This document shows, in pieces, positions 37,553 through 40,817 of a stretch of 40,817 nucleotides of DNA. The stretch spans positions 1 through 40,817 of IMG/VR virus record IMGVR_UViG_3300031957_000408. One strand, written 5' to 3'. Each line of letters starts with the position of its first letter. Positions within the stretch are counted from its first letter, which is position 1. Made by a program: the position numbers and the translations under genes. Origin of the DNA: a virus. Under the pieces are notes generated by a model, which saw only the letters and a list, made by a program, of their open reading frames with translations, was not told where the DNA came from and made no database searches.

Positions 37553-38211
37553 TCCATTTGCCCCGATCCAGTTCTTGAACTTACTGGGTTATAATCAACA
37601 TCAACATTACAAACTAATGTTCTTCTAGTTTCTTTTGTAGAATTAAATGGATATACACAGTGACGCATATCATAAGGAAAAACATAGAAGTCACCAATCT
37701 TCATATTAGGTGAATAATCTGTTTTAGAAAATTGACCATTAGCAGATCCAATAATTTGTAATCTACCATTCATAGGTTTTGATTCTGCAGAATATTCTAT
37801 ACCTGTATCTTTTGGTAATTTTAAAATCATTACAGATGATAGCCCTGTATATAATTTACCTTGATGAATATGCACTGGATTATATTCATTGGCTTTCATC
37901 TCATTAACCCAAATAGAATTTATAGATTTTTGTGTTGGGCCAATCTTATTCCAATCTGTGTAATGATCAAAGATACTATGAAACCATTTTAAAATATCTT
38001 GTGGTAAAAAATTATGTTGATGCATTTTATCATTATTAGGTCCTGAATAAAATAATGATACTTCATCTTGTATTTTACCTACTAACTGTTTGTTAGCTTT
38101 AGGAAGTTGCTTCTTTTGTTTTTCATAAATCTCATTAAGACCTACAAATATTTCTAAAGGAACTTCGTATTTTAAAACAGTTTGCCCTAAGTAGACAAAA
38201 TCAAACTTCAT
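37549..38211 (-). CDS. 2OG-Fe(II) oxygenase-like protein 4 (HxH type)
   Basis: 220 residues. EYNPVHIHQGKLYTGLSSVM carries H-x-H as in oxygenase 2, IGDFYVFPYDMRHCVYPF the distal His, and KETRRTLVCNVDVDYNP the Arg. It shares the strand order of protein 2, but sequence similarity is low, so it is an old paralogue or separate acquisition. First of the four oxygenases in transcription order, after a coiled-coil gene; overlaps are four bases. Confidence 0.85.
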   Translation of the reverse strand: MKFDFVYLGQTVLKYEVPLEIFVGLNEIYEKQKKQLPKANKQLVGKIQDEVSLFYSGPNNDKMHQHNFLPQDILKWFHSIFDHYTDWNKIGPTQKSINSIWVNEMKANEYNPVHIHQGKLYTGLSSVMILKLPKDTGIEYSAESKPMNGRLQIIGSANGQFSKTDYSPNMKIGDFYVFPYDMRHCVYPFNSTKETRRTLVCNVDVDYNPVSSRTGSGQME

Positions 38212-38870
38212 TTTAACCTTTTTTTATTTTTAGGGGCCTGTAGTTCTTTATCTCTAATTACTCTTTCTAGTGTATCTAATTGTCCCATAACATTAAACAC
38301 TTCTGGTTGTGATGTGCCTGGTGTTATAGTATTCTTTTGATGTTGTAATCTTAACATATAAGAGTGTGCTTGATGTGTATTTACATCTTCTTTATCAAAG
38401 TTACCATCATCAAATTCTTTTTTAAGTTTTGACCATGTAGCCACTTCTCTCATTCTATGTTTAGCAACTAGTTCCATTTGAGCTTTACCATAAAGTTTTT
38501 CTTCTAACTCTACTTGTTTTAATTCTTTCTCTAATGGATCTTTTTCTTTTTTAATATCTCTTTGAATTTTTTTAATCTCAACATCATTTTTTCTAGAGTC
38601 AAATGATAGGTGTACTAAATTTTCAAAGTGTGTATTCTGTTCTCTAACTGACTGCCAATATTTAGCAGCTCTTGTTGGATACTTGTTATCAGATAAAACA
38701 GAAAATCTCATTTCAGTTTCTGTTCTAAACATTTGTTTCTTTTTCCAAGTATCTTGTAGTTCAGGAATTAATTTTTTAAACTCCTTAACATCTTCCTTAT
38801 CTAATATGTTAGTTAAATATTTAGATTCGGTTTCTAGCTTAGTAGCTATATTACGTTTTTCGTTATTCAT
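38208..38870 (-). CDS. Coiled-coil hypothetical protein leading the oxygenase operon
   Basis: 220 residues, almost all helical and highly charged (EVKKIQRDIKKEKDPLEKEL-like coils; residues 60-175), with MRFSVLSDNKYPTRAAKYWQ near residue 55. No catalytic motif or membrane segment. It is the first gene after the promoter at 38891-38918 with GAGGAG before its ATG, and overlaps oxygenase 4 by four bases. It may be the partner or substrate of the oxygenases, or a virion protein; inference only. Confidence 0.78.
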   Translation of the reverse strand: MNNEKRNIATKLETESKYLTNILDKEDVKEFKKLIPELQDTWKKKQMFRTETEMRFSVLSDNKYPTRAAKYWQSVREQNTHFENLVHLSFDSRKNDVEIKKIQRDIKKEKDPLEKELKQVELEEKLYGKAQMELVAKHRMREVATWSKLKKEFDDGNFDKEDVNTHQAHSYMLRLQHQKNTITPGTSQPEVFNVMGQLDTLERVIRDKELQAPKNKKRLK

Positions 38871-38890
38871 ATTTCTCCTCGTTTATATAT

Positions 38891-38918
38891 ATTATACCAT
38901 TCTGAGGGGAAAAGTCAA
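38891..38918 (-). promoter_or_regulatory. sigma70 promoter of the oxygenase operon
   Basis: On the minus strand TTGACT (38918-38913), 16 bases, TATAAT (38896-38891), with TGG before the -10 adding an extended -10-like element. It begins at the stop of the kelch gene and lies 21 bases before the next ATG, so a new transcript starts within the late region. Confidence 0.82.
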
Positions 38919-40775
38919 CTATGAAGTTGTCACTGTAGATACTGTTGCGTCAACAGTCCATTCTTCAGTTGCAGCACTATATGTTGTAGTCTCTCCTCCA
39001 AAAGTTAATGCCTGCAAAGCTGGTCCAGCAGCTCCTTGTTGTAAAGTTGCTGTAGCTATGTCTCCTACTTCTGTCCATGAGGAACCATCCCAAGCTTCAA
39101 CTTTTGTTTGAACTGTATTAGGTTCTACCCTACCTCCAATCATGAGAGCTAAAGAAGCTGACCCAGTTCCTGTGCCGTAATTTCTACCAGTATTTAAATC
39201 TGAAACTTCTGTCCAACTTGTTCCGTTCCATACTTCCGTAATTGCACTATTTGGAAGATTAGAAAATGATATCGCAGATGTACTACTTATTCCTGCTCCA
39301 GTCGTACCAGTTCTTGATGTATTTAAATTTGTACCTTCCGTCCAGCTATTTCCATCCCAAGATTCTACATTAGCTGTTCCATTTCCACCAGCACAGAGTC
39401 CATCTGACTGAGGAGAAGTGTTAGTAGCTGCAGCAGGGTTTCTTGCAGTGTTCATATCATTAACTTCAGTCCAGTTAGTTCCATTCCAAGACTCTGTTAC
39501 TGATACGCTAGCTGCTGTAGAAGTTAGATAACCTGCAAATACTAATCCAGCAGTTGTTGTACCAAAGCCATTATGAAATATTCTTCTTGACGTGTTTAAA
39601 TCATTTACTTCTGTCCAACTAGAACCATTATATATTTCAGTTGCGCCTGAATCTGACCCAGTGTAACCACCTGTAGCTAACGCTGCATCTTGTAGACCTA
39701 ATCCTGATATATCATATCTAGCTGTATTCAAAGAACCACCTGACGACCAAGTCGCTGCTGGTATCCCAGCCGCGGTTCCATAACCTTTTAAAACTGATGA
39801 AGAAGAATTAAACCACATGTCTCCTTCTTGTAAAGTTGTTGATGTTGATGGTGGGAAAGACCATTCCTCTGATGCTGATGTAACAGGTGGAGTTCCTCCT
39901 GCTGCAAAAGCTGATGTTGTTGCATTTGATCCACCAGCAGAACCAACGTCACCTCTACCTGTTGATAAATCATTTAATTCAGTCCACGAAGTTCCGTTCC
40001 AAGATTCTGTTTTAGCACTGCTCGATGGACCACCGAACCATAAAGCAGAGGTATATGTCCCCGCTGATCCTGTGCTTGACCTTGTAGTAGTCATTTCAGC
40101 AACTTCTGTCCAACTAGAGCCATCCCAAGACTCAACAGAGGAATCAGTAGGACCAACAACTATAGCAGCCGTTGATGATGTGCCAGCTCCTGATCCCCCT
40201 CCTTTTGTGGAATTTGTCTCTGTTGTTTCAGTCCACGATGAACCATTCCAAGTTTCTACAGCGTTATTAATCTGACTTGGTGGAGGGCCACCTGTAAAAC
40301 CACCAGTTATAATCGCACTCGTGTAAGGTGATGAACTTGAACTAGCAAAACTATATCTTTTTGTATTAAAGTCTGTTGTTTCACTCCATGCTGATCCATT
40401 CCAAGATTCACATAATTGTTGAATACCTGTTGGCCCTGCTGGCGGATAAGTGTATCCTCCTGCTAAAAATCCTGCTGTAGATGTGCCAAAACCTCCTCTA
40501 TTTGTTATCCTTGCTGTATTTAAATTAGCGACTTCTGTAAAAGTAGTTCCATCGTAAGATTCTGTTTCATTATGAATATAATAAGGTTGAGGATATGGGC
40601 TTGGTGCTGGTGAGCTTCCTCCAAACATTATTGAAGCTGTTTGTGTTCCTGCTCCTGCTAAATTTGATCTAGCTGTGTTTAAAGCTCCACCACTCGACCA
40701 AGACCCAACGTATACTACTGGATCTTCATCCAAGAATTGTATTGCTGTACCTTTTATTTCTTTTAGTGTTGCCAT
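38919..40775 (-). CDS. Kelch-like repeat tail protein with two six-bladed propellers
   Basis: 618 residues made of about twelve repeats ending in LNTxR-like words and beginning ESWNGxSWTEV (for example ESWDGSSWTEVAEMTTTR). Six repeats, then a linker (LQEGDMWFNSSSSVLKGYGT), then six more, predict two beta-propellers. The opening ATLKEIKGTAIQFLDEDP resembles phage tail-fibre heads. Such proteins are usually host-recognition or virion-surface components. The repeats also appear as repeated DNA of about 130-170 bp period. Confidence 0.85.
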   Translation of the reverse strand: MATLKEIKGTAIQFLDEDPVVYVGSWSSGGALNTARSNLAGAGTQTASIMFGGSSPAPSPYPQPYYIHNETESYDGTTFTEVANLNTARITNRGGFGTSTAGFLAGGYTYPPAGPTGIQQLCESWNGSAWSETTDFNTKRYSFASSSSSPYTSAIITGGFTGGPPPSQINNAVETWNGSSWTETTETNSTKGGGSGAGTSSTAAIVVGPTDSSVESWDGSSWTEVAEMTTTRSSTGSAGTYTSALWFGGPSSSAKTESWNGTSWTELNDLSTGRGDVGSAGGSNATTSAFAAGGTPPVTSASEEWSFPPSTSTTLQEGDMWFNSSSSVLKGYGTAAGIPAATWSSGGSLNTARYDISGLGLQDAALATGGYTGSDSGATEIYNGSSWTEVNDLNTSRRIFHNGFGTTTAGLVFAGYLTSTAASVSVTESWNGTNWTEVNDMNTARNPAAATNTSPQSDGLCAGGNGTANVESWDGNSWTEGTNLNTSRTGTTGAGISSTSAISFSNLPNSAITEVWNGTSWTEVSDLNTGRNYGTGTGSASLALMIGGRVEPNTVQTKVEAWDGSSWTEVGDIATATLQQGAAGPALQALTFGGETTTYSAATEEWTVDATVSTVTTS

Positions 40776-40776
40776 A

Positions 40777-40817
40777 TTAACTTACCGTAATTGTACTGTT
40801 TACTTCAGGAACTGTCC
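40777..40817 (-). CDS. C-terminal end of a gene entering from the right
   Basis: The last 12 codons (TVPEVNSTITVS, stop TAA) of a gene that begins outside the window, in the same orientation as the kelch gene and ending one base before its start codon. A tail fibre or tail-base protein is likely from position; nothing more can be read from 41 bases. Confidence 0.6.
   Translation of the reverse strand, partial: TVPEVNSTITVS

Noticed and set aside
39817-40275. 152-codon plus-strand ORF opposite the kelch gene
   Set aside because: Antisense shadow created by repeated Ser/Thr/Gly codons of the kelch repeats; also true for 33200-33715 and 24940-25293 opposite other real genes.
38919-40775. Diversity-generating retroelement target
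   Set aside because: Repeats invite this idea, but no reverse transcriptase or template repeat is visible in the window.
1-40817. tRNA genes
   Set aside because: No cloverleaf-like segment with a recognisable T-arm was found by eye in the intergenic regions; a covariance search would be needed to exclude one fully.

Overview
The window is most of a lytic tailed-phage genome of podovirus type from a low-GC, probably marine, host. The evidence is a TerS/TerL/portal block, a T7-like replication set (zinc-finger TOPRIM primase, DnaB/gp4-type helicase, family A DNA polymerase with proofreading domain), very large internal-virion-type proteins, two muralytic enzymes with holin-like neighbours, and many tiny basic proteins of the kind common in marine phage contigs. 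No integrase, excisionase, repressor, phage RNA polymerase, tRNA, CRISPR array or insertion sequence was seen. Host assignment (for example SAR11-like alphaproteobacteria) is inference from base composition and gene style only.

Layout. (1) 1-5331, minus strand: TerS, an HTH protein, TerL, small genes and a portal gene cut by the left edge, all driven by a near-perfect sigma70 promoter at 5414-5442. (2) 5332-5943: gene-free, rich in G and C runs, with a divergent plus-strand promoter at 5483-5511 that has no ORF to express; it may make a structured non-coding RNA and/or hold an origin or packaging site. (3) 5944-6723, minus: one unknown gene with its own terminator. (4) 6724-7045: regulatory gap with a duplicated 20-bp repeat beside a consensus promoter. 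(5) 7046-12789, plus: accessory/early region of small genes in short cassettes, each with its own sigma70-like promoter and often a terminator; two junctions use one DNA element as both terminator and next promoter. (6) 12811-21707, plus: replication and metabolism block (primase, helicase, polymerase, putative SSB, Fe-S nuclease, metallophosphoesterase, DUF3310), ending in a strong terminator at 21738-21769. (7) 21768-40817, minus: lysis genes, a run of tiny basic proteins, exported proteins, internal virion proteins, a promoter-led operon with four consecutive 2OG-Fe(II) oxygenase-like genes, a kelch-repeat tail protein, and the tail end of another gene.

How it fits together. The minus-strand late genes run off the left edge at portal and enter at the right edge with tail genes. 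The missing pieces (major capsid, scaffold, tail tube proteins) would lie between them, so the full genome is probably circularly permuted or larger than this window. Because all recognisable promoters are host-like (TTGACA, 16-17 bp, TATAAT) and no phage RNA polymerase is visible, transcription probably depends on host RNA polymerase. The most unusual parts are the four tandem oxygenases, the gene-free transcribed region at 5.4-5.9 kb, and the promoter/terminator cassettes at 7-11.5 kb, one of which encodes only a 22-residue membrane peptide.
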